Shown: positions 44,848-56,828, counted from the stretch's first letter. The stretch is 64,000 nucleotides of DNA from Ananas comosus (GCF_001540865.1 NC_033627.1:10733338-10797337); one strand, 5' to 3'. Notes: generated by a model from the letters alone, not told the origin. Numbers and translations: made by a program.

Positions 44848-45427
44848 GTTAACGCCGTGGGAATATGAGTTGGTCGGAAAGGGCAAACGCCGTTGGGAAT
44901 CTTGGGATCAAGTTCGTGTACCGCGTCCATGAAAGTGTACAGCTGGGATTAAAAATAGAGTTTTATAAATTTACTAAAAATTATAATTTTTTAATATGCT
45001 TTTACTAATAGCCCAATTTTAAAAGTAGGAAAAGGCGCGGTGCGTGTAATTTTTTAATCATAAAATTATCTCCATATTTGCACAGTATTAGTAAAAAAAA
45101 CTTTACAAGACACATGGCGTATAATGCTGCGCGTTTCTTAAAGCGATCCAACGATTAAAAAGTCCTAAACATGAATGCTTCTATGCTTTTAAAAGTGAAG
45201 GAGCTCGACTTTTAACTTTTGATATCTCTTCAAAATTATCAATACTATTTTTAATACTATAAATTAATAATTTATATAAAAAATATCCTCCATCAGGTGG
45301 ATTATTGTGTACCTAGTTGCATGTAATTGTAAATAGGGATAATAGCTTATATGTTTTTCAAAACTTAAAAATTATCTTATTTATTTTTTGAGAATCAAGA
45401 TATTCTTGTTGATTTTAAAAAATTTCG
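44848..45427. other. Non-coding DNA
   Basis: No gene or clear element. The PEX16 promoter would begin here, but I see no diagnostic motif beyond general AT-richness. Confidence 0.35.
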
Positions 45428-45625
45428 TGAAACAACCGTTGTACTCAAGCTTAAGCTGGCCTGGGCTCGAGACTTTTTAATCGGCCTATGACGTGGGCTT
45501 GAATTAAATGGGAGAAAATTAATATGCTAGGAACCTAGCGTGACTCGAACTCAGGACCTCCTGCTCTGATACCATGTGAAACAACCGTTGTACTCTAAAA
45601 GCTTAAGCTTTTAGATAACGGTATT
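45428..45625 (-). mobile_element. TRIM (terminal-repeat retrotransposon in miniature)
   Basis: GAAACAACCGTTGTACTCAAGCTTAAGC at the left recurs as GAAACAACCGTTGTACTCTAAAAGCTTAAGC at the right. Just inside the right copy, GCTCTGATACCATGTG is the reverse complement of a TGGTATCAGAGC primer binding site directly after the terminal repeat. The interior is only about 120 bp with no coding capacity. This is the layout of a TRIM in minus orientation. The exact LTR ends are uncertain. Confidence 0.82.
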
Positions 45626-46400
45626 TTAAACATTTTTATATTTTTTACAAATTTCTTCAAATATTCTCATTTTTCCTAGGGTTTCCTAATGGGATTAGAT
45701 TCTGTAAAAGTATTTTGATAATTTTGAATAAATTTAAAATTTTTGAATAATTGTAAGTGGTAAATAAGCAAAATCTCATATAAATAATAGCGTGGTACTA
45801 TGTGAAGGTAATCAATTTATTTCCTATTCAAAAATTACTCTGATTTTTATGTATGATTCAATTACATGAATATCTTTTTTGTCTACTTAAATTTATTTAT
45901 TTTTATTTAATATCATATGAGTCTCATGTTGATCTTAGTTAATAATTAATTCTAAAGTTAGACTATACTTTTCTTTGTGAATTTATTTTCTACTTTCTCT
46001 AAATTAGCATGATTTTTTTGTTTAGTATTCGTATAGTTTAGTAATTAATTAGTTTTATTTTAGTATAAATTCATCTATATTATTTCCTTTAAGCTGATTA
46101 AAAAGGCATAAATAACTGATTATGGGCCAAAAAGAAAAGTTTAGTTTTTAGACAGATTATATGAGTATTTCTGATAATTTTGAAGATTAGAAGAATATTT
46201 TTGATATTAACACTTTTAGATGGATTTTATGTAATTAAGGTTGTGCACGTGAAATTATCCTTTTAATATATGTATTGAGTAAAAAAAGAAATGAACGGTG
46301 CATATCTATAATCTATAAATCTATAATCTATCTACAAACATATATTATTTCCCAATAATTTTGCTGACGTGGCGCAACATTCTTGCTTTGAGAATTTTTT
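45626..46400. other. AT-rich non-coding DNA
   Basis: No gene or element recognised. Confidence 0.4.
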
Positions 46401-46416
46401 TTTCTCATTTAGATAG

Positions 46417-46625
46417 CTTGCTTACCCTCTCTCTCTATGTAACTCCCATGTCCCCCGTCTTCTCTTTCCCTTCCTGTGTCACTTCGTTTTCCTCCTCTTT
46501 ATAACTCCTCATTCTTTTCCACAGCCACCATATTCTCTTTTTCTCTCTATATAACTCCTATGTCCTTCCTTCTTCCCTTCTTCTCCCCGCGTCCCTCCGT
46601 CTTCCCCCTGCCATGACTCTCCATT
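46417..46625. repeat. Two ~120-bp pyrimidine-rich tandem copies
   Basis: CTCTCTCTATGTAACTCCCATGTCC ... CTTCGTTTTCCTCCTCTTTATAACTCCTCATTC is followed by CTCTCTATATAACTCCTATGTCC ... CCTCCGTCTTCCCCCTGCCATGACTCTCCATTC. Diverged tandem duplication. Confidence 0.6.
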
Positions 46626-46869
46626 CTTCTCTAACCACTACGAGTCTTTGCAAAAGAGATACTACACATCATTTTTAATCCAAATCCTTACAATGTTCAA
46701 TCGAACGATTGATATAAACCGATCATTTCCTCATCAATATATCCAATGGTCGAGATCATACGAGATTTGTTGGCACTTTTTCCACACGCTCTCTATAAAC
46801 CCTCTCTACTTTATCTCTCACACTCCTTTTAGGATTTCTGCCTCTTTTGTACCCTGAAGCTATACTCAA

Positions 46870-47065
46870 AGCGGCATCATAGAATGATCCCCTTCGGGAT
46901 CAACAGAGCCCTTTAGCCGAAGAGGGACTTTATTTGCTTCGTGAAGTGGCCGAAGGTGGTGCGGATCCAGTGGCAGAGTAGGATTCTCATGCAGAGGTTG
47001 AAGGCGCTCCCCACTTTGAACCAATTCATCAAGACCCTTGATAAGAACCTTGCTAAACTACTAAT
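46870..47065 (+). pseudogene. 60S ribosomal protein L7a fragment
   Basis: The translation (frame with small breaks at the left) contains [37 protein letters not shown] and [12 protein letters not shown]. This corresponds to the conserved eukaryotic RPL7A (eL8) segment around [30 protein letters not shown]. Conserved Arg and Lys positions are substituted and nothing else of the gene is present, so it is a captured or retroposed fragment and not a gene. It lies between pyrimidine-rich repeats and an unknown ORF. Confidence 0.82.
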
Positions 47066-47183
47066 ATTCTTTTTTTTTGTTTTAGAGATTTTGTTAATAT
47101 AATTGTATCATCTCTATTGAATTACTTGTAGTATTTATCCATCACTAATCTCTCTCTCTCTCTCTACGAATGCTCAAGAAGTT

Positions 47184-47561
47184 TTGGCAAATCTCGCCCA
47201 CGGTTCAAAATCGCCTCAAATTGGTAGGGTTTCGCATTATTTTCTATTGATTTCGTCTTTGATCGATCTAATTTTTGACTCTATAGATTGGATCCTTGAG
47301 GTGGGGAACAAGGCGTCAAATGTCGTTGGGGAGATTCTTCACAAGTATTTTCGCCAAAGGTTCAACATCATCGACAAAGAGGATCTTAGTCTTTGGTACC
47401 CTTATTGCTCGTCTCTGCAAGGGAGAACCCATAAATTTTGGACATATTATGTGATTTATTTGTATGTACGATTGTTTACATTATTCATGTTTCCTGTATA
47501 CTGTTTAATTTTAAAGATTTTATATCTTGCAGACGTGTATTTATCTTTTCTTGTAGTCTAA
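47184..47561 (+). CDS. Unrecognised 125-residue ORF beside the L7a fragment
   Basis: Open frame MANLAHGSKSPQIGRVS to a stop at 47559-47561. A hydrophobic region near residues 20-40 is followed by VGNKASNVVGEILHKYFRQR and FNIIDKEDLSLWYP, then an AT-rich hydrophobic tail. I do not recognise it. The middle part has protein-like composition and may be an exon fragment transduced together with L7a; the ends look like intron sequence. Low confidence that it is expressed. Confidence 0.2.
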   Translation: MANLAHGSKSPQIGRVSHYFLLISSLIDLIFDSIDWILEVGNKASNVVGEILHKYFRQRFNIIDKEDLSLWYPYCSSLQGRTHKFWTYYVIYLYVRLFTLFMFPVYCLILKILYLADVYLSFLVV

Positions 47562-48470
47562 CACTTTCTTGACCTTGAGTTTAATTGTATAGATTGTTGA
47601 GTGTATACAGATAAAAAATTATTTTAGTAGTTTTTTACCAATTCTTGCAAACTATTTAAACTAATGTTCTTCATTTCATATTAGAGTATTATTTTCTATG
47701 TATTTGATGAACTATACATTTAAGACTTATTTCTCCAAACTATTATCGATAATCAACAATAACTAAAAAAAATAATTGCTTTGATAATATCTACTCGCCA
47801 CATCGTACTGGTAACTACACTAGTTAAATAGAAAAAAGAATAGCATGAATACTCCCCATTAAAAACCAAAGCCATTATTCTTGATCAAGATATCAAAACA
47901 TATTTCGTAAAAAAAATTTAACTTATGTAGATCAAATCAAGTTGTTAAACTAACAAATACAATGAATCAATTGCTAAAATAATACAGCTAAATAAATTAG
48001 TATAAGCATTGAACTTTTATTAAATTGAACCTTTAATATCATTAAATAATTTATAGTTCTGCTATGATTTTTTTTAAAAAAAAAGATTTTGAGCCCAAAT
48101 ACTCTACAAAAATTAATTCTAGTGTTTACATATCTATCTATCTATCTATATAGTGTATCACCTGTCTATCTATTTTTAATTGATTCAATTAATATAAATA
48201 ATTAATTAGTTATCAGTTATTTACACTTTAATAAAATTTGCAGTATTATTAGCCAAAAAAAGGATTTAAAGAAGTTAAATTTAACAAAGGCTCTTAAAGT
48301 TACAATTTTCTTTTTCAATTTAATTAACGAAATTAACTTAATTCAAAATACTAAAGTTAAAAGTGTCGATCAAAAAAATAAAATAATTAAAGGACCAACT
48401 TTAATATGGTCAATAATTAAAGGATCTGCTTTTAAAGGTCCCTGTATATTTTCACTGAAAATAAAAAGAA
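47562..48470. other. AT-rich non-coding DNA
   Basis: Nothing recognised except a short (CTAT)n run at about 48130-48150. Confidence 0.45.
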
Positions 48471-49274
48471 TTTTTGGGCTTTTCTTTTGGCCAATTTGCA
48501 TAAAAATTCATCAAGATTTTGTAAAAGTAGGCAGCCTTTTTAGATTTTATAGATTCAGTCCGAATTTTCAATAAACTGACCAAAATACTTTTATTTCTCT
48601 TTCTCTCTCTTCACGTTCGTTTTTTTTTCTGTACGGTTCTTCCTTTCTTTCTCCTCCCACTTTCTCTCCTTTCTCATCCTCCCCACATCGACGTTAACTA
48701 CACGCTCCTTTCTCTTACTTCACCTGTACGTCAGTCGATACTGGCTTGATATAGATAGATTGCAAATCCAAGTTATGACTGTGGATGTACCAAACGGCGA
48801 TAGCGGTTCCCAGTTTTTGAGAACAACGGAAGAGGAGACAAAGGGCGAGGAAAATACATAAAAAAAGATGCAGAGGGAAAGAAAAAATTATATATATTAT
48901 ATTATATATTATATATTTATATATTATATCTGATATTATAAAACAAAACACAGTATGGTTAGGCTAGAATACTTTTAGCTAGTATCTAGGGTTGTGCTTA
49001 CGTGGTTTTTACCATTGTGGAGAGATAGTGAGTTGAGATTGACGGTGTAGTGGTGAGTAGGTTGGACATAGTCATTGAGTCTGCAAGACTATATAGTACA
49101 TTCAAAGTATATCCATGCTAAAAACCTAAAGCACCTATCGGGGGGGTGATATTTGAAAATTCCTATGCTTAACAGTACCCAAGTTAATGATGTCTTTAAA
49201 TATAATATATATATAAATAATAAATAATATACTATATAATATATATATTATTATATATACTTATATTATAATAT

Positions 49275-49506
49275 ATATATATAATTGAGCTCCTATACTT
49301 TTACAAGTACCAAGTTATTGATGCTTGTAGATTTTCGGTCATTGAATTAAGAGAAGTGGAGTTAGGATGATGTGGGTCTCTTAGAGTTGAGTGGGTGGTT
49401 GGTTAAATAGTATAATCTAAATGTTGAAAATGATTAAAAGCGTAGATCTAGCGGTAAAAAATTTACAAACACCAAGTGCTTGGTGCTTTTATAAGCACCA
49501 TAGCCG

Positions 49507-49510
<4 letters not shown>
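49275..49510. mobile_element. Short-class foldback MITE
   Basis: TTGAGCTCCTATACTTTTACAAGTACCAAG at the left and ACCAAGTGCTTGGTGCTTTTATAAGCACCATAG at the right; core GGTTGGTTAAATAGTATAATC. Lies between (TA)n and (CT)n. Confidence 0.75.
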
Positions 49511-49591
<81 letters not shown>

Positions 49592-49592
49592 G
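49511..49592. repeat. (CT)n-(TA)n microsatellite
   Basis: Separates two foldback MITEs and abuts both. Confidence 0.95.
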
Positions 49593-50130
49593 AGTCCGGC
49601 TACTATACTCTAAGAAGTACGATCGCCTTCGTACTCATAAGTTGTTTTCAATGATAGAGCTTCCGAATCGACGATCCATACCGTTAAACATTATTTAGAG
49701 CATTTAAAACTTCTAAAAGTCAACTTTTATAATTTTTCGATATCATTTACCTTACGATCAAAATCTCATAAAATTGACAATTTTTAACGGTCGCTATGAG
49801 ATATTTGCTAGTTTAATGGTGAAAAAGAATCGGAATATGTTGAATTTTTGATAGAAAATTCTATTCACTACCTAAATAAAGATCAATAACTCTGATCTTA
49901 AATTGAAGGATCCGATCATCCATTTTTAGGATGTCATTCGATTTTAACCGTTCATTTTATACTCGCATGATGGACTTTATAATGATTTTGAAAAATTACG
50001 AAATTTATTTTCTAGAAGTTTCAAATACGCTAGATCATGTTTAATGGTGTGGATCGTCGATTTGAAAAATCCAACATCTAAAACAACTTATGAGTACGGA
50101 GGGCTCTATACTCATAAGAGTATAGCAGCC

Positions 50131-50133
<3 letters not shown>
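49593..50133. mobile_element. Long-class foldback MITE
   Basis: GTCCGGCTACTATACTCTAAGAAGTACG at the left mirrors TACTCATAAGAGTATAGCAGCCCTAC at the right; arms CGTACTCATAAGTTGTTTTCAATGATAGAG inverted near 50075-50110. Bracketed by (CT)n-(TA)n on both sides. Confidence 0.8.
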
Positions 50134-50198
<65 letters not shown>

Positions 50199-50200
50199 GA
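50134..50200. repeat. (CT)n-(TA)n microsatellite
   Basis: Again separates two foldback MITEs. Confidence 0.95.
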
Positions 50201-50404
50201 ATTATGCTACTATACTATCAATAGTACCAAGCCTTTGGTACTATTGAATTTTCGGCCGTTGGATAAAAAGATGTGCGGTTATGATGATAGTGATCCCCGG
50301 TTAAATTGATAGCGGTCCTCTAGGGTTGAGTGGGTGGTTGGTTTAATAGTATAATCTAACGGGTGAAAATGATCAAAAGGTTGATCTAACGGTAGAAAAC
50401 TAAT
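50200..50404. mobile_element. Short-class foldback MITE, right end lost
   Basis: GAATTATGCTACTATACTATCAATAGTACCAAGC start and the family core GGTTGGTTTAATAGTATAATCTAACGGG. Its right terminus is replaced by the hairpin at 50405. Confidence 0.7.
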
Positions 50405-50599
50405 AGCAGGGCTACTGTGCTATTAGGAGCACAGCAGCCCTTGTGCTTCTAACTTTCTAACCACCCATCAAGTTTGATGGGTGGTTAGAATGAGAGAGGA
50501 AAGAGATATTGGGGAGAAATTGGGAGTTAGAAAGTTGATGAGTGGTTAAAAAGTTAGGAGCACAAGGGCTGCTGTGCTCCTAATAGCACAGTAGCCCTG

Positions 50600-50601
<2 letters not shown>
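50405..50601. repeat. Hairpin with ~62-bp near-perfect arms
   Basis: AGCAGGGCTACTGTGCTATTAGGAGCACAGCAGCCCTTGTGC at the left is repeated as reverse complement at the right end, continuing through TTCTAACTTTCTAACCACC. About 70 bases lie between the arms. A small foldback MITE of a third type. Confidence 0.88.
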
Positions 50602-50637
<36 letters not shown>

Positions 50638-52559
50638 TTTGAAAAAATCAATAATGTACAGTTATGACGCTGAAGAAAAAAAAAAAAAAAACAGAAGTCG
50701 CCAGTATTGTAGAAGAGGACAAACTTGTACTGTTTGAGAGCAAAGTTGCACTACTTGAGAATATATTGCACTGTTTAAAATAAAATTGTGCAATATAAAA
50801 TAGAAAGTTGCACTATTTTTGGACTAAATTGCACTAGTTGACGAAGTTGCACTATTTAAAACGAAAGTTGCACTTAGAGAGTAAATTGTACTGTTTGAGA
50901 TAAAATTGCATCATTAGAATAAGTTTGTCTCAAATAGTGTAACTTAGTCTTAGACAAAATTAGATAATCTCCCAGCTCCTCGCCCGCGCCCACATGCTCC
51001 CCGAGCTCCACTCCCTCCACCGCCACTTCCTCCTCCCCTCATCCTCCTCCGCCTCCTATGCAGTCGCCGCCGCCGTCGCCGTCATCTCCGTCTTCGCCGT
51101 CACCTCTCTATAGTTAGTCGCCTCTCTGCAAATTGGCCACTTATATTTCTTCTTTGTTATTTTTATTATTTTTATTTTTTATAGGATTTGTTTTGGTTTT
51201 TAATTATTTGCATATATATTTTATATCATCCTAGCTAGATTTGGTATGGTTATATCAAAACATCAGATAATTCTATTTAGATCCAATATGTTCATGTACA
51301 GTTGATTTCTCTTCTATCATAAGAGATTAGAAGTGTCCTTATATGAGTCAAAAGGTGTCCATTGATATTATTTGCAAAGAGGATGGTCATTTGCTTGTAA
51401 GGTGCACTATGAATCTCTTATAAAAAAAAAAAAATCGTTCTTTAGTTCTATGCGATGATAAAGGTGCACTTTATTAGGCATCAATCATTCTTTAGTTCTA
51501 TGATTGAGATGACGGCAGCGGCGGCGGAGACGACGGCAGTGGCGGCGGAGATGACGGCGACGACGACAGCAGTGATGGCGAAGACGACGACGATTTCCGT
51601 GGCAAAGACGACGGCGATAGTTGCAGAAAAGGCGGAGGAGGACGAGGGGAGGAGAGGAGGAAGAGGTGGAGGTGAAGGAAGTGGAGCTCGAGAGCATGTG
51701 GGTGCGGGCGAGGAGGTTGGAGATGGTACAATTTTGTCTGAGCCTAAGTTGAACTATTTGAAACAAAGTTATTCAAAATAGTACAATTTTGTCTTAAACA
51801 ATGGGTGCAACTTATTCTCTAACAGTACAATTTTTTTTCTTCTTCTCTCTTCTTTCTCTTAAACAATGCAATATAGTCTCAACAGTGCAATAAGGTCTAA
51901 AAATAGTGCAATTTTTATTTTATATGGTAAAATTTTGTCTCAAACAGTACAACTTATTTTCTCAAACAGTATAACTTTGGTTTCACACAGTGCAATTTTG
52001 CCTTCTTCTTCTATTTTCTTTGTTTTTAGCGGCACCAACACATGATGATTTTTTTTCAAGAGAAAATTTTTTTTTTTTTATTTTTTTCTTTCACCCTCTA
52101 TTTCCTTTTCTATAACCGTACCTCATCCCTCGCCCTTTGCCATAGTTGCCGCATCTCTGCCCCGACGCGCTCTCCCTCCCCATCGTCCTCAAAACTTGCG
52201 ATACTGTCTTGCCGTTGCTGTCACCATCCACGACCATGTATTCTGTCATATCGCGATCTGTGCTATATTCGAGTAGGCGTTGGCGGAGATGGGAGCGAGA
52301 GAGGAGCGCGGCATTGACATCAAGGTGGTGGAGGAAGAGGAGAAAGGACAGAAAGAAGGAGGAGAAAGAGAAGAAGAAACGGCTAGGAGGAAGAAGACAA
52401 ACTGTACAGAAAAAAAAAAGCATGAAAAAAAGAAAGAGAAAGAGGAATAAGGACATTTTGGTCAATTTATTAAAAATCCGGACCTGATCTGTAAAATCCA
52501 AAAAGATGGTCTAGTTTTGCAAAAATCCAAAATCAATGAATTTTCTATGCAACATTTTT

Positions 52560-53460
52560 TTTAAATTAATTTTTTTTTTCTTTTTGAGTGAATGCCCTTA
52601 GGCAAATTTCACTTTGGCAAATTTCATTAAGTAGCAGAGCATAATAGAAAATATACGGGAGATAACATCAAGCAGTCAATGACCTCAACACTAAGACAAA
52701 GAAAAAGATGAAATTGAAGGTCCCTAAACCTCAACAGTAAAATAGAGTTTTATAGATTACTATAATAGGTTGGCACCTAAACCTTAAAACTCTATAATTT
52801 TTTACTCTATTTTTTATTATTTGGCTTAAATTTGGAAAAATAAATAATTTGACATAAAAAAATCCACCACCACCTTCTCCTTGCTTTAACCACTCCCACT
52901 ACCTTCTCCTTGCTCAAACCCGCCAACTCCCCACCCCTCCCACCTTCATCAACACCCTCTATCGTGATGACCCTACACGAAAAATCCACCAATGTCTCAC
53001 CTCGAAGCAAAAGATCCTGTGGGTGGCGGCGGCGACGGCGGCCAATGGCTAGGAAAAATGCCGCAATCTCAAGGAGAAGGAAGCAGTAGAGATAGAAGAA
53101 AAGGAGTAGGAAGTCATGCGGCAGCTGCGGCGGCGGCGGCGACGCAAGGCGCCGAGGAAGTGGAGGGGCGCATGGTTGACGGAGTGGGAAAGCCCGTGAG
53201 AATCGCCAGCGGGTCGAGGAGGTGGTAGTGGAAGATGTATGGGGAAAGAAGAAGGAGGTGGGATGAGTTCTCTGGAAAAAAAAAAAAAAAAAAAGTGATC
53301 TATGCTCTTTTTTCTCCAAAAAACTTCGTTATGAGTCTATTACTCTCTTTATATTTCAAAAAGTTATCCAACATGTCTTTTATAAAGTTTCAAGAATTAT
53401 AAAAAATATACTGTAATAGACTATTACTCTGTATTGGGTGGTACCCAAATAGGCCCTAGA
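52560..53460. other. Non-coding DNA with a GC-rich triplet patch
   Basis: A GGCGGCGGCGACGG-type patch at 53020-53230 gives overlapping ORFs on both strands (for example 52807-53319 minus, 52992-53228 plus). They consist of low-complexity residues without a recognisable domain, and I do not call a gene. A-run at 53277-53294. Confidence 0.4.
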
Positions 53461-55420
53461 TAATTTTAATAATAGTTTCTTCTTTGACCAGACTAAATGG
53501 GAAACATTTGCATAATTGTCTGACCTAATTCTTAAAAAATTCAAAATGTAAACATAGTAAACTTGTAGTGGTGAAATCCATACAATAAGAAATATCATAT
53601 CTTGGGCTTGAGCAGAAGCATCTCCGGTAGCATGCCTAGATCTATCATGTACATAGGGCTCTCCCATACATACAAAGCAACAAACAAACAAAAATTTCAT
53701 ATGAGTTGGAGTATCAAAGTATAAATCGACTATTCTATTACAAACCACAAATTCCAAATATTCTATTACATGTTTAGTCAAACAATGTAACTTACCAAAA
53801 TATTAGAGTTTTAAATAGGGTTCAACGTTTAGACAACACCAAAAACAAACGGCAGAGAGTTAGCTACGATGCGACACCCTTGCCACGATCACCTGCAGAT
53901 GATGAGAAGAACTCTAAAAAAGAAAGCAACAATGGAACGTGAAAACTATATAAAATAGTTTCCAGTGAGTGGAATCACCATAAGGAAAGCTCTATCCACT
54001 ATGTCCACTAGCATCATAATAATGAAGTATAAAACAACGGTAAAGAAATAATATGTGTTCATAACAAGAAAGTCTACTATAATGCCTCTAGAATATCGGA
54101 GCATGCCAATCATCATCTCTACATGTATCAATTTATATGGTTACAAGTTGACTACTCATCATCCAATAATCTCAATCAATACAAGATCCAATCAAACTTA
54201 CGCCTTGTCTAGTGGGACATTGAACAATCGCACACGAACCACATCAGCACTCAACAGGTAGAGCGAGGTGAACAATCGCATCTTTACTAGACTATATCTC
54301 TAGCGAGCCACGGCTTGTAAGAAGCGACACTCACAAGCTAAAGTGCTCATTGAGCTCATTTTGGCTCTTGCAAGCTATAATTAATCTAATTAACTTGTTA
54401 TGTCTCAATTCGGAACACATATAAAAGTTATCTTGCTACATTGGCATTTCATCAAACACTTAGTGGGCATTTTCATGATTCAAGCTCTACATATCATAAT
54501 TCCTGTCCAATTGCTATTACACTATCATGACATTTTCTAAGGGTGTTCCATCAAAGAGAATAAATAATCAACAATTGCAAGGCATGCAAGTATAGATTCC
54601 ATCATAATCAACCTTTAAAATTAGAGTTTTCTACTTACGTCCATGAATCATCAATTTATAGAAAATTTCTACTTTAACTAGGATTTCTCATGCGACCCTA
54701 GAGTAGAAAATTAACTATAAATGTAAGGAAGAAGATATAGAGAGAGAGATCGCTCATTTTGGAGACTTAAACCTATATATATAGATTCCCAGAGAAGGTC
54801 GATAGATACTTGAATGGAGTTGAGGAGTCCATCAAACAACCCTACAAGAGAGTTTCTATCTCATAATTTTTGTCTAAAACTCTTTCACATAAAACCTCCA
54901 ATTTAAAACCCTAAAATCCACACTCCACAAAATCCCCCAAAAACTACCAAAATCACACTATTTCAAGTCTAAGGGAAAAAAACTCACCTCTTCCAAGTTC
55001 TATCTCCTAGATTCAATCTTTGGATCTAGAGTTGGGCTCTCTAAGAACTCTTCCTTCACTTCTCTTGCTCCAAATTCAAGCTTGGGTTGAGATTGAGCTT
55101 TCAAAGAGAGAAAAGAGAGTAGAGGTGAAGGCTCAAAGGAGAGGAAGAGGAAAAAGATGAAGGAGAAGGAAAGAGAGTAGTTTCTCTCTTGTGGCTAAGA
55201 GAAATAAGGGAGACTGAGAGAGAAAGGCATTTATAGTTTCAATGTTACCCCCTCAATACACAGTTTGCATACAAATAAGTACTAGTACTCGAACTTGAGT
55301 ACTAATACTCTCTCACTTAGTACTAGTACACTCCAAAGTTTCACAAAATTCAAGAGTTCCAACAGTAAAAATAACTCAAGATGTACCGATATTCCACCTC
55401 GGATGTCGATAAATCATCGT
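53461..55420. other. Non-coding DNA, possibly 5' part of the gypsy remnant
   Basis: No gene visible. A purine-rich stretch lies at 55090-55230. Its position just before the protease remnant makes LTR or leader origin possible, but I could not show it. Confidence 0.3.
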
Positions 55421-55429
55421 AGGTATAAT

Positions 55430-56267
55430 TTTGATTAATAATATGAGGGTTAAAGCATTATTTGATATAGGTGTATCTCATTCTTTTGTAAGCCATTCTT
55501 GCTGTATCATATGGATTGGAACCGGTATCTTTGCCGTATGTAGAAAAGGTTTAAATTCCTAATCATGTATTGTATGTTGTCGAATACTGCTCTGCTTGCC
55601 CAATTAAGGTCGATGATTGGATCATACTCGTAAAGTTGTTGGCACTAAAACAGTTAACAAACTATTAACGTTGCTTTGGACATGGATTAGCTCACCCGCT
55701 TTTACACAAGGACTGATTGTCGAAATCGAACTATGATCATTCGTGAGTCGAGCCAAGAGGAATTTGTCTTTCATGGTTGTAAGAGTTTTCTCTTTGCAAT
55801 GTTGATTTCGATGTCGTGGCCAAGCACTTGATGAATAACTGCTGTGTAGCCAACTTGGTGTGGATGGTGGATGTGACAAAGGAGGCTTCGGGACTCAAAG
55901 ACATCCTACTAGTTCGCGAATTCCCTAATGTCTTCCCTTTGGGGCTAGATGTCACCAAATCGAAAAATCGAATTTGTTATTGATTTGGTTCCTAGTATGG
56001 CTCCTATTTGCAAAGCACCATATAGGATGGCACTGGCTAAACTAAGAGAGTTGATGGTGCAACTTTAGAATCTTTTGGAAAAGGGTTTTGTTAAGCCGAG
56101 TGTATCGCCTTAGAGAGCTCCAATGTTGTTAAACAAGGAGAAGGACCCCGTTTGTGTGTAGACTACAGCGAATTAAACAAGATGATAATTAAGAACAAAT
56201 AGGCATTGTCGCGTATCCATGACCTCTTTGATCAACTTCAAGGATCATGGGTGCACTCAAAGATAGA
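55430..56267 (+). pseudogene. Gypsy protease-RT remnant, left half
   Basis: Decayed frames show MRVKALFDIGVSHSFVS (protease), EFVIDLVPSMAPICKAPYRM, ALAKLRELMVQL, EKGFVKPSVSP, DYSELNKMIIKNK and [10 protein letters not shown] (RT), with many stops and frameshifts. It breaks off at the SKID motif at 56267, where a hAT element is inserted, and continues at 60921. Clearly a second, older gypsy copy than the 16.4-kb one. Confidence 0.88.
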
Positions 56268-56447
56268 TAGGGATGTCAATGGGTATGGATATCCGAAATA
56301 TTATCCATATCCGAACCCGAACGGGGCGGGTTTATCCGAGCTAAAAGGATATGGATTTGGTTATGGGTATAGAAAATAAAAACCCAACGGATATGGGTAC
56401 AGGTATGGATTTTGTATATACCCGACCCGAACCCGAACACAAACCCG

Positions 56448-56455
<8 letters not shown>

Positions 56456-56529
<74 letters not shown>

Positions 56530-56550
56530 TTATTTATTTATTTATTTATA
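56456..56550. repeat. (TA)n-(TTTA)n microsatellite
   Basis: About 34 TA repeats followed by about six TTTA units, directly abutting the next MITE. Confidence 0.95.
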
Positions 56551-56774
56551 GAACTAGGCTAATACACTATTAATAGCACCAAGTTATTGGTGCTACCAAG
56601 TTTTTGGCCATTGGATTAAGAAATGTACGGTTAGGATGATGTAGGCCCTCTAGGGTTGAGTAAGTTGTTGGTTGAATAGTATAATCTAACGGGTGAAAAT
56701 AGTCAAAGGGTTAAATCCAACGGTGGAAAACTCGATAACACCAAGTGCTTGGTGCTATCGATAGTATCCCAACC

Positions 56775-56776
<2 letters not shown>
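56551..56776. mobile_element. Short-class foldback MITE within the hAT element
   Basis: GAACTAGGCTAATACACTATTAATAGCACCAAG at the left and CTTGGTGCTATCGATAGTATCCCAACCG at the right; core TTGGTTGAATAGTATAATCTAACGGG. (TA)n-(TTTA)n to the left, (CT)n (56777-56824) to the right. Confidence 0.8.

Positions 56777-56828
<52 letters not shown>

Larger units (their letters stand above)
48474..52553. mobile_element. Long-armed palindromic element, copy B, with nested insertions
   Basis: The outer ends match copy A (4381-6428): TTTTGGCCAATTTGCATAAAAATTCA at the left and an inverted relative ending in TTCTATGCAAC at the right. The outer GC-rich arms pair (GACTGTGGATGTACCAAACG near 48780 with the inverse complement of 52200-52240). 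Inside lies a second inverted pair. CTCGCCCGCGCCCACATGCTC at 50970 pairs with the reverse complement of 51690-51735, and both are flanked by TTGCACT-motif tracts (50720-50950, 51740-52010). A MITE/microsatellite cluster (48955-50640) has inserted in the left half. Short ORFs in the arms are low-complexity readings. Confidence 0.72.

Noticed and set aside
51455..51781. 108-residue ORF with Thr-Ala-Thr repeats
   Set aside because: Low-complexity reading of a GC-rich arm of the foldback element, with competing frames on the other strand.
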